Source of the DNA: Aurantimonas coralicida_A
Lineage (GTDB): Bacteria; Pseudomonadota; Alphaproteobacteria; Rhizobiales; Rhizobiaceae
Direction of reading: 5' to 3'
Length of the DNA stretch: 64,000 bases
NCBI RefSeq assembly: GCF_036016755.1
Contig: NZ_JAYXIH010000005.1
Coordinates: 1 to 64,000 of the forward strand
Within the stretch, counting starts at the first letter, position 1; the number at the start of each line of letters is the position of its first letter. This document shows positions 18,213 through 26,587 of this stretch, piece after piece. The notes under the pieces are model-generated. The model had not been told where the DNA came from. It was given only the letters and a program-made list of their open reading frames with translations, and searched no databases. The position numbers and the translations under genes were made by a program.

Positions 18213-21200
18213 TTGCTACGGAAAAAAACTTCAGTCGCCAGCGCGCACCGTGCTTCCACGGTCCGTTCCGACGCCGCGACGGTTTCCCGCCGCAGCTTTC
18301 TGCGCAATTCGGGGCTGGCCGTGGCCGGCCTCGCCGGAGCCAGCGCGATGGGAAGCGGCATGGTCCGCGCGCAAACTGAAAAAGTCGCCCGCGGCCCCGC
18401 GGATACGCAGGTCAAGAAAACCATTTGTCCGTTTTGCTCGGTAGGCTGCTCCATCTGGGCGGAGGTCCAGAACGGCGTCTGGATCGGGCAGGAACCCGCC
18501 TTCGAAAGCCCCATCAATCTCGGTACCCACTGTGCGAAAGGCGCGGCAACCCGCGAACTCGCAATCGGCGAGCGAAGGCTGAAATACCCGACCAAGCTGG
18601 AGAACGGCAAATGGGTTCGGATCAGTTGGGAACAGGCGATCGACGAGATTGGCGACCGATTGCTCGAAATTCGGGAGAAGAAGGGACCGGATTCGGTCTA
18701 CTGGCTCGGGTCGGCCAAATTTTCCAACGAGATGGCCTATCTGTATCGCAAGTTCGCCGCTCTTTGGGGCTCGAACAACACCGATCATCAGGCTCGTATC
18801 TGTCACTCGACCACGGTCGCCGGCGTCGCCAATACCTATGGTTACGGCGCCATGACCAACACCTTCAACGACATCCACAATTCCAAATCGATCTTCCTTC
18901 TCGGCGGCAATCCTGCGGAGGCGCATCCCGTCTCCATGCAGCACCTGCTGCGGGCCAAGGAGAACGGCGCCAAATTCATCGTTGTCGACCCCCGCTTTAC
19001 CCGAACCGCCGCGCATGCCGACGAGTATGTGCGCATCCGCCCGGGAACCGATGTCGCGTTTCTGTGGGGAGTGCTGAACTACATTCTTGAGCAGGGATGG
19101 GAGGATGAGGAGTACATCAACCAGCGGGTGTTCGGGTTTGATGACATCCGCAAAGAGGTGGCGAACTATCCCCTTGATGTCGTGACCAACATCACCGGCA
19201 TTCCGGAAAACCAGATCCGGCGTGTGGCGGAGATCGTCGCGCAGAATCGTCCGGGAACCCTGGTCTGGTGCATGGGACTGACCCAGTCGACGATCGGCAG
19301 CAGCAAGACGCGCGCTGCCTCGATCTTCCAGTTGGCTCTCGGCAATATCGGCAAGCCCGGCGGGGGCGCGAACATTTTTCGCGGGCACGACAACGTCCAG
19401 GGCGCAACCGACCTCGGCGTCGCCTGCGACGATCTGCCCGGCTATTACGGCCTCAGCGAGGACGCATGGAAACATTGGACCCGGGTCTGGGACCTCGACT
19501 ACGAATGGCTGCGGGACCGCTTCGCTTCCAAGGAGCTGATGGAACAGAAGGGCATGCCCGTCTCGCGCTGGTTTGACGGCGTGCTCGAGCCAGCCGACAA
19601 CATCGAGCAGCCGCACCCCCTTAGTGCCATGATCTTTTGGGGTCACGCGCCGAACTCCCAGACCCGCGGGCCCGATCTGAAAAAAGGCCTGGAGAAGCTC
19701 GATCTTCTGGTGATCGTCGATCCAGTGCCAACCGCCTCGGCGGTAATGGGTGAGCGGACCGACGGCGTCTATCTTCTGCCCGCCGCCACGACGATGGAAT
19801 GCGCCGGTTCGGTCACCAATTCGAGCCGGTCGCTGCAGTGGCGTGAAAAGATCGTGGAGCCGCTATTCGAGGCAAAGACCGACTACGAGATCGCGCGGCT
19901 GTTCGCCGAGAAGCTTGGTTTCTCCGAGCAGTTGCTGAAGCACATCGGCGTCGAGGACGGCGTGCCAGTGGCGGAAGACATCCTTCGCGAAATCAACCGC
20001 GGCATGTGGTCTGTCGGCTATAGCGGGCAGAGCCCGGAGCGGTTGAAACTGCATATGCAATACCAGCATCTTTTCCATCCCACGACGCTGATGGGCATGA
20101 GCGGGCCGGTGAAGGGCGAATATTACGGCCTTCCGTGGCCGTGCTGGGGCACGCCGGAAATGAAGCATCCGGGCACGCCCATCCTCTATGACCAATCGAA
20201 GACCATTGCGGAGGGCGGGCTGCCGTTCCGGGCGCGGTGGGGCGTCGAGCACGACGGCCAGAACCTTCTCGCCGAGGACAGCTATCCTAAGGGGTCGCCG
20301 ATCCAAGACGGCTATCCCGAGATCACCGCCGCGGTGCTCGAGCAGCTTGGATATCTCGAGCTGCTCACGCCGCGCGAGCAGCTCGTCATCGTCGCCACAG
20401 CAATGGGCAACTACCATCCCTCGCTGCTGGAGATGAGCGACGCGGATGCCCGGCAAATGCTAAGCCAAATGGATGAGCCGACATCATCGGACGTGGACCC
20501 AGCGGTCGAAGCGCGGAATGTGCGCAAGCAGTTTCCCGATATGTCGGACAAGGCTCAGCAGGCGATTGCCGCCTATCTCGCTCATAAGAAAAATGAGAAG
20601 GGCGACACGGGCTCGAAGAAGCAGGCCGGCGCAAATGACAAGAAGGAGCTTTCGAAGACGGAGCCGCTGCGCGACAAGATCCTGCGCACCAACTGGAAGA
20701 CCGATCTGTCCGGCGGGCTTCAGCGGGTGGCGATCGCCAATGGCCTGGCTCCCTTCGGCAACGGCAAGGCGCGGGCGATCGCATGGAATTTCCCCGACGC
20801 GATTCCCGTCCACCGGGAGCCGCTGTATACGCCGCGCCGCGACCTCATCCCGAAATACAGGACCTACGAGGACCGCACCGATTTTCGGCTGCCGACAGCC
20901 TATTGGTCGATTCAGAAAAATGACTACAGCCAGGAGTTCCCGCTGGTGCTGACCAGCGGGCGCCTTGTGGAATTCGAGGGCGGCGGCGACGAAACGCGGG
21001 CGAACAAATGGCTTGCCGAATTCCAGCAGGAGATGTTCGCCGAGATCAATCAAGCAGACGCGGCGCGGGCCGGCATCTCGGACGGCGGCCAGGTCTGGGT
21101 CGCGACGCCCGAAGGCGCCCGCATCCGGGTCGCCGCGCTGGTCACCAACCGAGTGGACGAGGGCACGGTCTTTCTGCCCTTCCATTTCGCGGGCATGTGG

Positions 21201-21350
21201 ATGGGAGAGAGCATTACCGACCGCTATCCGTCCGGGACGGTTCCCTATGTCACCGGCGAAGCCGCCAATACCGCCATGACCTACGGCTACGATGTCGTGA
21301 CCTTCATGCAGGAATCGAAGGCGTCGCTGTGCCGGCTCGAACCCGCTTGA
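18213..21350 (+). CDS. fdhA: formate dehydrogenase catalytic subunit, TAT-exported, molybdopterin/[4Fe-4S]
   Basis: 1045 residues, large subunit that oxidises formate to CO2. A twin-arginine signal (SRRSFLRN, about 25-32) predicts periplasmic location. The [4Fe-4S] ligands are Cys72, Cys75, Cys79 and Cys107. The metal ligand of the pterin site is Cys197 in ARICHSTTVAG, so no selenocysteine is used. FLLGGNPAEAHP and VVDPRFTRTAAHADEY belong to the molybdopterin fold, and the dinucleotide-binding domain fills the last 120 residues. A lysine-rich, non-conserved-looking insert lies near 785-825. It is larger than many family members mainly because of that insert. The start is TTG at 18213, giving the signal peptide near the N-terminus. 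Mo versus W cannot be told. No FdhD or FdhE accessory gene is nearby. Confidence 0.92.
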   Translation: MLRKKTSVASAHRASTVRSDAATVSRRSFLRNSGLAVAGLAGASAMGSGMVRAQTEKVARGPADTQVKKTICPFCSVGCSIWAEVQNGVWIGQEPAFESPINLGTHCAKGAATRELAIGERRLKYPTKLENGKWVRISWEQAIDEIGDRLLEIREKKGPDSVYWLGSAKFSNEMAYLYRKFAALWGSNNTDHQARICHSTTVAGVANTYGYGAMTNTFNDIHNSKSIFLLGGNPAEAHPVSMQHLLRAKENGAKFIVVDPRFTRTAAHADEYVRIRPGTDVAFLWGVLNYILEQGWEDEEYINQRVFGFDDIRKEVANYPLDVVTNITGIPENQIRRVAEIVAQNRPGTLVWCMGLTQSTIGSSKTRAASIFQLALGNIGKPGGGANIFRGHDNVQGATDLGVACDDLPGYYGLSEDAWKHWTRVWDLDYEWLRDRFASKELMEQKGMPVSRWFDGVLEPADNIEQPHPLSAMIFWGHAPNSQTRGPDLKKGLEKLDLLVIVDPVPTASAVMGERTDGVYLLPAATTMECAGSVTNSSRSLQWREKIVEPLFEAKTDYEIARLFAEKLGFSEQLLKHIGVEDGVPVAEDILREINRGMWSVGYSGQSPERLKLHMQYQHLFHPTTLMGMSGPVKGEYYGLPWPCWGTPEMKHPGTPILYDQSKTIAEGGLPFRARWGVEHDGQNLLAEDSYPKGSPIQDGYPEITAAVLEQLGYLELLTPREQLVIVATAMGNYHPSLLEMSDADARQMLSQMDEPTSSDVDPAVEARNVRKQFPDMSDKAQQAIAAYLAHKKNEKGDTGSKKQAGANDKKELSKTEPLRDKILRTNWKTDLSGGLQRVAIANGLAPFGNGKARAIAWNFPDAIPVHREPLYTPRRDLIPKYRTYEDRTDFRLPTAYWSIQKNDYSQEFPLVLTSGRLVEFEGGGDETRANKWLAEFQQEMFAEINQADAARAGISDGGQVWVATPEGARIRVAALVTNRVDEGTVFLPFHFAGMWMGESITDRYPSGTVPYVTGEAANTAMTYGYDVVTFMQESKASLCRLEPA

Positions 21351-21360
21351 GGAGTAGCAG

Positions 21361-21957
21361 ATGGCTCGGATGAAATTTCTGTGTGACTCGGACCGCTGCA
21401 TCGAATGCAATGCCTGCGCGACCGCGTGCAAGAACGAGAACGAGGTGCCGTGGGGAATGGTGCGCCGACGGGTCGTCACGATCAATGACGGCAATCCCGG
21501 CGAGAAGTCGATCGCGATCTCCTGCATGCACTGCACCGACGCGCCCTGCATCGCGGTCTGTCCGGTCTCCACGCTCTATCAGAACGACATCGGCATCGTC
21601 CTGCACGACAAGGACACCTGCATCGGCTGCGGCTACTGCTTCTACGCCTGCCCGTTCGGAGCGCCGCAATATCCGCGCGATACCAATTTCGGCTCCCGCG
21701 GCAAGATGGACAAATGTACCTATTGCGCCGGTGGTCCCGAGGAGACCGGCTCCCAGGCCGAGTTCGAAAAATACGGTCGCAACCGGATCGCCGAAGGCAA
21801 GCTGCCGCTTTGCGCCGAGGTCTGCTCGACCCGCGCGCTGCTCGCCGGCGACGGCGACGTCATCTCCGACATCTACCGGGAACGGACCGAACACCGCGGC
21901 TATGGCTCGGGAGCATGGGGCTGGACGACCGCCTACCACGCCAGCGATGCGGCCTGA
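21361..21957 (+). CDS. fdhB: formate dehydrogenase iron-sulfur subunit
   Basis: 198 residues. Four ferredoxin-type cysteine groups are seen: CIECNACATAC, CMHCTDAPCIAVCP, CIGCGYCFYACP and the split CTYC...CAEVC, giving four [4Fe-4S] clusters that pass electrons from FdhA to the cytochrome b. It lacks the C-terminal membrane helix of E. coli FdnH/FdoH and has no signal peptide of its own, so it would be exported by hitch-hiking on FdhA. It lies ten bases after fdhA, 21 bases before fdhC. Confidence 0.92.
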   Translation: MARMKFLCDSDRCIECNACATACKNENEVPWGMVRRRVVTINDGNPGEKSIAISCMHCTDAPCIAVCPVSTLYQNDIGIVLHDKDTCIGCGYCFYACPFGAPQYPRDTNFGSRGKMDKCTYCAGGPEETGSQAEFEKYGRNRIAEGKLPLCAEVCSTRALLAGDGDVISDIYRERTEHRGYGSGAWGWTTAYHASDAA

Positions 21958-21978
21958 TCGCGAGAAGGAGAACAGGAC

Positions 21979-23205
21979 ATGTCAGCAGCACGGATAGCCG
22001 GCGGTATCGTTGCGCTGCTCGCCGGCCTCCTCCTCGGTGTGGTGGTCGTTCTCAGCTTTACGGGCGAAAGCGTCGTGCAGCCCGAGGTGTCGGTGGCGGC
22101 GGCGTCTGGCAGGGGCGAGGCGAGCCCCGTTGTTGCCGACGAGGCGTTGAGCGCGCGCTCAAAGTTGCTCGACGACCGCGTTGAAGCTGGCCAGACCCGC
22201 GGCGTGAGTGTGGACACGGACGGTGGAGGACGTGCCAATCTCGTGTTCCGCGAAGGCGTGGCCGCACCTCGGCAACTGACCTCCTCATGGCTGACGATCG
22301 GAGAAAAGGAAGCGCCGATCCTGCCCGAGGCGAGGCGCATCCAAGGCATATCCTCCCTGCCCTATCGCAACGCGGCATCGTTCGAGCAGCCCGGCGGGCG
22401 CACCTGGCGCAGCCTGCACAACGATCAGGTGCGGTACGGCGGCAGCTGGGTCATCTTCGGCGTACTTGCCACGCTCGGCCTGTTTCTCTTCGTTCGGGGC
22501 CGGGTCAGGATAGCCGAAGGAAAAGCCGGCACCACGATCAAGCGTTTCTCGGCGACCGAGCGCGCCAATCACTGGATGACATCATCCGCCTTCGTTGTCA
22601 TGGCGCTGACCGGTCTCGTAATCCTCTATGGCAAGCCGCTGTTGCTGCCGCTGATCGGCGAAGCGGCTTTGGGCGATCTCGCCTGGGGCAGCGCCTGGCT
22701 CCACATGGCATCCGCGGTTCCTTTCGTCATCGGCGTGACGATGATGGTGGTGTTTTGGCTGTTCCATAACATTCCGACACGGCTAGACTGGGAGTGGCTC
22801 AAGCGCGGCGGCGGCATGCTTCGCGATGACGGCAAGAACCCACCGGCCCGCAAGTTCAACGCCGGTCAGAAGATCGTCTTCTGGGGCGTGACCCTCGGCG
22901 GCTTCGCGCTGCTCGCGTCGGGCCTCCTGCTCATGTATCCGTTTCTGCTGTTCGGATATGGCGGGATGCAGACGGCGCAGCTTTCGCACGCGATCATCGC
23001 TCTTTTGATGATCGGGCTCATCTTCGGGCATATCTATATCGGCACGATCGGGATGGAGGGGGCGTTCGCGGCGATGTGGTCAGGATGGGTGGACCGCAAC
23101 TGGGCCAAGGAGCATCACAGCATCTGGTATCGCCAGATGACGGGCGAGGTCAGGGCGCAGGAGCCCTCCTCCGCCGAGGCCGCTCCGGGAGAGCGCGGAC
23201 CATGA
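21979..23205 (+). CDS. fdhC: formate dehydrogenase cytochrome b subunit
   Basis: 408 residues. After an N-terminal helix (about 5-28) comes a roughly 120-residue soluble, presumably periplasmic, segment; a second helix (about 155-172) then leads into the four-helix cytochrome b domain. Heme-type histidines are present in ATERANHWM, SAWLHMAS, QLSHAIIA and IFGHIYIG. Members of this family transfer electrons to quinone on the inner side of the membrane. The long N-terminal extension is usual in alphaproteobacterial FdhC/FdoI forms. Its stop overlaps the start of the next small gene (ATGA). Confidence 0.9.
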   Translation: MSAARIAGGIVALLAGLLLGVVVVLSFTGESVVQPEVSVAAASGRGEASPVVADEALSARSKLLDDRVEAGQTRGVSVDTDGGGRANLVFREGVAAPRQLTSSWLTIGEKEAPILPEARRIQGISSLPYRNAASFEQPGGRTWRSLHNDQVRYGGSWVIFGVLATLGLFLFVRGRVRIAEGKAGTTIKRFSATERANHWMTSSAFVVMALTGLVILYGKPLLLPLIGEAALGDLAWGSAWLHMASAVPFVIGVTMMVVFWLFHNIPTRLDWEWLKRGGGMLRDDGKNPPARKFNAGQKIVFWGVTLGGFALLASGLLLMYPFLLFGYGGMQTAQLSHAIIALLMIGLIFGHIYIGTIGMEGAFAAMWSGWVDRNWAKEHHSIWYRQMTGEVRAQEPSSAEAAPGERGP

Positions 23206-23330
23206 AAGCATTCATCATTGGGGTCGTGCTCATGGCCGCCTTGGCGGCGCTGACGATCGGCGTGTTTCCCCTCGCCGAACAGTCGAGCGCGGTGGAAAGC
23301 CCCTCCGTTCATCTCGACGAGGAACGCTGA
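23202..23330 (+). CDS. 42-residue single-helix membrane peptide
   Basis: Starts at the ATG that overlaps the fdhC stop by four bases, so it is probably translated by coupling. The product has one hydrophobic helix (about residues 3-24, starting MKAFIIGVVLMAALAAL) and a short acidic C-terminal tail ending in LDEER. I recognise no family. Position suggests a small subunit or assembly factor of the formate dehydrogenase, which is inference. It is followed by 95 bp before the complex-I-like operon, enough for a separate promoter. Confidence 0.55.
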   Translation: MKAFIIGVVLMAALAALTIGVFPLAEQSSAVESPSVHLDEER

Positions 23331-23425
23331 TCAAGGACTTGGATCTGGCTGAAAGGTTTTGCTGATCGGGTTGACGATCGCCGAGAACTGCACAGGTCAA
23401 GAGAGGCGACCGACACGAAAAGGAC

Positions 23426-23782
23426 ATGGCTTTGGAAGGCTTGGCTGGCGCCCTTGTCATTGCATTTTTCGCGGCATCGATCGCCGCTGTGGTCCGGTTC
23501 GCGCCCTCCGGTTTTGCCGCCTCCCTGACCGAACCCCAGAAGACGCCGTTTCTTGGCGGCGGGACGCCGGACACCCATGCCTGGCAGCGCTACCATGTCC
23601 GCTACTACCCAATGACGCTGCTCTTCGTCGCCTTCGAGATGGAGATGATGTTCATGTATCCTTGGGCCGTCGTCTTCGTCGAAGAGGGCGGCAAGGCGAT
23701 GATAGAAATGGGGATGTTCCTCGCCATCCTCTCCGTCGGGATCGTCTATGGGTGGCGGGAGGGCATCTTCCGGTGGCAATAG
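23426..23782 (+). CDS. NuoA-like subunit of a second, degenerate complex-I-like operon
   Basis: 118 residues, three helices. The core motif RYYPMTLLFVAFEMEMMF-YPW matches RFYLVSILFIIFDLEVAF-FPW of the canonical NuoA encoded at 61113-61478, keeping both acidic residues (Glu for Asp, and Glu). The canonical loop SAYECGFD, which carries the loop cysteine near the quinone cavity, is replaced by KTPFLGGG-PDTHAW without cysteine. It opens an operon whose genes overlap or nearly touch. An aagga motif precedes the ATG. Confidence 0.85.
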   Translation: MALEGLAGALVIAFFAASIAAVVRFAPSGFAASLTEPQKTPFLGGGTPDTHAWQRYHVRYYPMTLLFVAFEMEMMFMYPWAVVFVEEGGKAMIEMGMFLAILSVGIVYGWREGIFRWQ

Positions 23783-24912
23783 CCTTGCTTCGCCGCCTCG
23801 CGGGCGCGGCACCCGTCCCTGTTTTCGCGGCTGTCGGCGCCGGGATGCGCGCCGCGGCTGACGACCTTTTTCTCGACAGCCGGATCACTCGAACAAACAG
23901 CGTCTGCCATGCCCGAATTCTGCTTGTCGCGGGGCCGGTACGGGAGGCCGATCAGGACGATCTCCGCCGCCTGCATGATCAGATGCTACATCCTCGCGCG
24001 ACGCTCTGGTGGAAGTCGAATCCCGGGCCGGACTTCGCTGAACCGGCGACTTCGGACGAGGACGACCCCGTCGCGGCTCTCGAGGCGATCCACCGCGCGC
24101 TGATCGACGGGACACGGGATAGCGAACCGGACATCCTGCCAGACGAGCCGCCCAATCCCTGGCGCGGCAAGGGAGATTACGGCCAGGGCGGCGAAGGGAT
24201 GATGGGCGGCACGCCTTATGGCCGGCCGATGGCGATGACCGACGATGATCTGCGCGACGGATTGGCGCTCGACGCCTATACTGCGCCGTTCGGCCCGTTC
24301 CTGCCGATGCTCCCGCCGGGCCTGAAGCTGTCGGTGACATTACAGGGCGACGTCATTCAGACCGCAGAGCTTTTGCGACCGCCCTTTCCCCAGGCAAAAT
24401 CCGCCGACGGGACGGTCCATGCCTTACGGGCTCTTGCGCATTTCCTGCCGGTCCTCGGCCTCGAGGCACACGCAATCCGCTGTCTCGAGGCCGCTCGATC
24501 CTTGAGCGTCGGCAAAGCCATAGAGCTGAACAGAATCCGACAACTGCTTCGCTGGTCCGGTGCGCTTGCCGCGATCCCTCCCGGTATCGGCGTAGTCGAG
24601 GGTGCCGACGTACGGATGCGGGTCGAGCGATGGCTGGCCGCGCTGGACGAAAGCCAGCCCGGGACGTTCGATGATTCCGCGACAACCTCTCCCCTCAAAT
24701 CTGCTCGTCTCGTCGACCTGCTGCGCGGGCGTGAGTGGAGCGAGGCCATTCTCATCGCCAACAGCTTCGATACCGAAACGCTGATCTCCCTGGCGCCTGT
24801 CGAAGCCGAGGCGGACGATCAGGACCGGAAGGACGAAAACCGGATGAATCATGAGGGGCATGGGGCTGGAAACCCGCATGGCGCACACGCTCACAGAGCG
24901 CCGGGCGCATGA
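23773..24912 (+). CDS. degenerate NuoB-NuoD fusion protein lacking Fe-S and quinone-site residues
   Basis: 379 residues from a GTG that overlaps the nuoA-like stop by ten bases. Residues about 48-79 (ILLVAGPVRE...LRRLHDQMLHPR) align with canonical NuoB IVAGTLTN...LRKVYDQMPEPR, but the four N2 cysteines of NuoB (Cys71, Cys72, Cys136, Cys166 at 60544-61122) have no counterpart; only Cys45 and Cys237 exist. Residues 173-195 (FGPFLPMLPPGLKLSVTLQG) align position by position with NuoD [20 protein letters not shown], turning both quinone-site histidines into Leu177 and Pro181. The segment that holds NuoD Tyr70 is absent. Between them is a Gly-rich GKGDYGQGGEGMMGGTPYGRPMA stretch. The C-terminus (358-379) is histidine-rich. 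It is a structural relic or adaptor rather than an electron carrier, by inference. Confidence 0.8.
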   Translation: MAIALLRRLAGAAPVPVFAAVGAGMRAAADDLFLDSRITRTNSVCHARILLVAGPVREADQDDLRRLHDQMLHPRATLWWKSNPGPDFAEPATSDEDDPVAALEAIHRALIDGTRDSEPDILPDEPPNPWRGKGDYGQGGEGMMGGTPYGRPMAMTDDDLRDGLALDAYTAPFGPFLPMLPPGLKLSVTLQGDVIQTAELLRPPFPQAKSADGTVHALRALAHFLPVLGLEAHAIRCLEAARSLSVGKAIELNRIRQLLRWSGALAAIPPGIGVVEGADVRMRVERWLAALDESQPGTFDDSATTSPLKSARLVDLLRGREWSEAILIANSFDTETLISLAPVEAEADDQDRKDENRMNHEGHGAGNPHGAHAHRAPGA

Positions 24913-25832
24913 CTCAAGTGCTCGCGACCCTCGTTCTGCCTCTGGCTCTTTTGACCGGCATCGTCGTAGCCGCCGTGCTCGACCGGACAGTCCCTGCCCT
25001 CGTCGCCGGCCGATCCTTGAAAGCAAGCGTCGTTGGCCCGATTGCGGTGGCCGCATCTTTGGCCATGGCGCAGACCGGCGGGACGGAACATCCCGACAGG
25101 GTCAACTGGATTCTCGCTCCCATCCTGTATTTCACGCTGGCCGCCATCGGTCTGAGCGTCGTTCCCTTCGCGCCGGGCGTCGTCGCCGCGGATCTCGATG
25201 CCGGCATCGTCCTGTGGGGCGCGTGCGAATCGCTGACCGTCGTCGCGGTGTTCCTGCACGGCTGGTCTGCGAACTCGCCGCTTCCCTTGATCGGCGCCTA
25301 TCGCTACGTCGCGATCGGGCTTCCTGCCATGCTCCTGTCCATGTTCGTGCTGATCGCGGCCGCGCTTCCGGCCCAGTCTCTCGCCGTCACGGACATCGTC
25401 GAAGCGCAGCGGAGCGTCTGGAACATCGTGCGCCAGCCCGCCGGGTTCGTCCTTTTTCTGATGCTCGGTCTTTCGCTCAGTCTTCGCGGCCCCTTCGACT
25501 ATGCCGATCCCTACGATCTGGCCGGTGGAACGACGGCCGAGATCTCCGGGACGACCCGTTTGACATGGTGGCTGGCGCGGCTCGCCATGCTCGTCTCGGT
25601 TTCCGCGATGGCGGCGACGGTCTTCCTCGGCGGGTATCTCGGCCCTATCCTGCCCGGCTTCGTATGGCTGGTCCTGAAGACAGGTCTCGTCCTCGTCGTC
25701 CTCGTCGGCGCCGGCGAACTCTTCGCCCGGCTACCGCCGGACCGGATGATGAACCTGATCTGGCTGGCGCTGTTGCCGCTGTCGTTTCTCATGCTCGTCG
25801 CCGTCGGTGTGGAGCTGCTGCTATGGGGCTGA
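24909..25832 (+). CDS. NuoH-like membrane subunit
   Basis: 307 residues with about eight hydrophobic helices; canonical NuoH here has 351. Recognisable parts are LDRTVPALVAGRS (canonical ADRKIWAAVQMRRGP) and SLSLRGPFDYADPYDLAGGTTAEISG, which stands where canonical NuoH has ALAETNRPPFDLPEAESELVAGF. The glutamates that line the quinone-cavity loop in true complex I are therefore largely lost, and the gene is about 45 residues shorter. It starts by a four-base ATGA overlap with the fusion gene. Confidence 0.8.
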   Translation: MTQVLATLVLPLALLTGIVVAAVLDRTVPALVAGRSLKASVVGPIAVAASLAMAQTGGTEHPDRVNWILAPILYFTLAAIGLSVVPFAPGVVAADLDAGIVLWGACESLTVVAVFLHGWSANSPLPLIGAYRYVAIGLPAMLLSMFVLIAAALPAQSLAVTDIVEAQRSVWNIVRQPAGFVLFLMLGLSLSLRGPFDYADPYDLAGGTTAEISGTTRLTWWLARLAMLVSVSAMAATVFLGGYLGPILPGFVWLVLKTGLVLVVLVGAGELFARLPPDRMMNLIWLALLPLSFLMLVAVGVELLLWG

Positions 25833-26587
25833 TCGATCTTGCCTTCCTGGCGCTCTCCGCGGTCGCGATCGTCTCCGGCTGGCGCGTGTTCGCGACCGAT
25901 TCCATGGTGCGCGCCTCGTTTCTTCTGCTGTTGTCCTTCACGGCCGTTGGCCTGATCATCCTGATGCTGGCGGCACCCTATATCGGCATCGCGACCATCT
26001 TCATGATGGCGGTGGAGATGATGGTGATGGCCCTCTTCATGGTGATGTTCATGATGAACCCGGCCGGACTCAATCCCATGATGATGGTTCACCAGAACCG
26101 CTTTGCGATCGGCGCCGGCGTCGTCGCCTTTGTGGGGCTGAGCGCAGCCATCCTCGCGACGGATTTCCCGACCGACCCTGTCGATCCGGGCCGGCAGGTC
26201 ATCCGCGACCTTGGCCTGGAGATGCTCGGCCCGTCGATGCTCATCTTCGAGACAGCAGGCGTCACACTTCTCGCCGCAATGGTGGGCGCCGTCGTTCTGT
26301 CGGCGCGAACCGGGCGTTTCGGTCGCTCGGACGAGGGCTCCCGCCCCCCAGGGCTAGAGGTGGGCGGCGAGCCGGCCGGCCGTCGGGTCGAAAAGGCAAG
26401 CGGTCACGGCCATCATCACATGCACGGTTCCCATGATGGACATGAGGACGCGGAACACGCGGAGGGACATCCGGAGGCTGACGGTCACGACGCCGATGGC
26501 GGCGAAAGCGGGCGGCGGCCGTCGCTGCGCAGCGATTGGTCGGCCGGGGACCGATCGATGACCTCGAAAACGGAGGCACCCTCGTGA
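25823..26587 (+). CDS. NuoJ-like membrane subunit with histidine-rich tail
   Basis: 254 residues. Five hydrophobic helices fill residues 1-160. The third, PYIGIATIFMMAVEMMVMALFMVMFMM, replaces the canonical NuoJ VVYVGAVAVLFLFVVMM: the conserved Tyr/Gly break is gone and a glutamate (Glu65) is gained. Residues 195-222 form a tail with ten histidines (GHGHHHMHGSHDGHEDAEH...), absent from the canonical NuoJ at 50707-51324. It may bind Ni, Zn, Cu or Co. The start overlaps nuoH-like by ten bases. Confidence 0.8.
   Translation: MGLIDLAFLALSAVAIVSGWRVFATDSMVRASFLLLLSFTAVGLIILMLAAPYIGIATIFMMAVEMMVMALFMVMFMMNPAGLNPMMMVHQNRFAIGAGVVAFVGLSAAILATDFPTDPVDPGRQVIRDLGLEMLGPSMLIFETAGVTLLAAMVGAVVLSARTGRFGRSDEGSRPPGLEVGGEPAGRRVEKASGHGHHHMHGSHDGHEDAEHAEGHPEADGHDADGGESGRRPSLRSDWSAGDRSMTSKTEAPS

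Noticed and set aside
18213..21350. Selenocysteine-containing formate dehydrogenase
   Set aside because: The active-site codon at 18801-18803 is TGT (Cys197) and no in-frame TGA occurs, so a cysteine enzyme is encoded.
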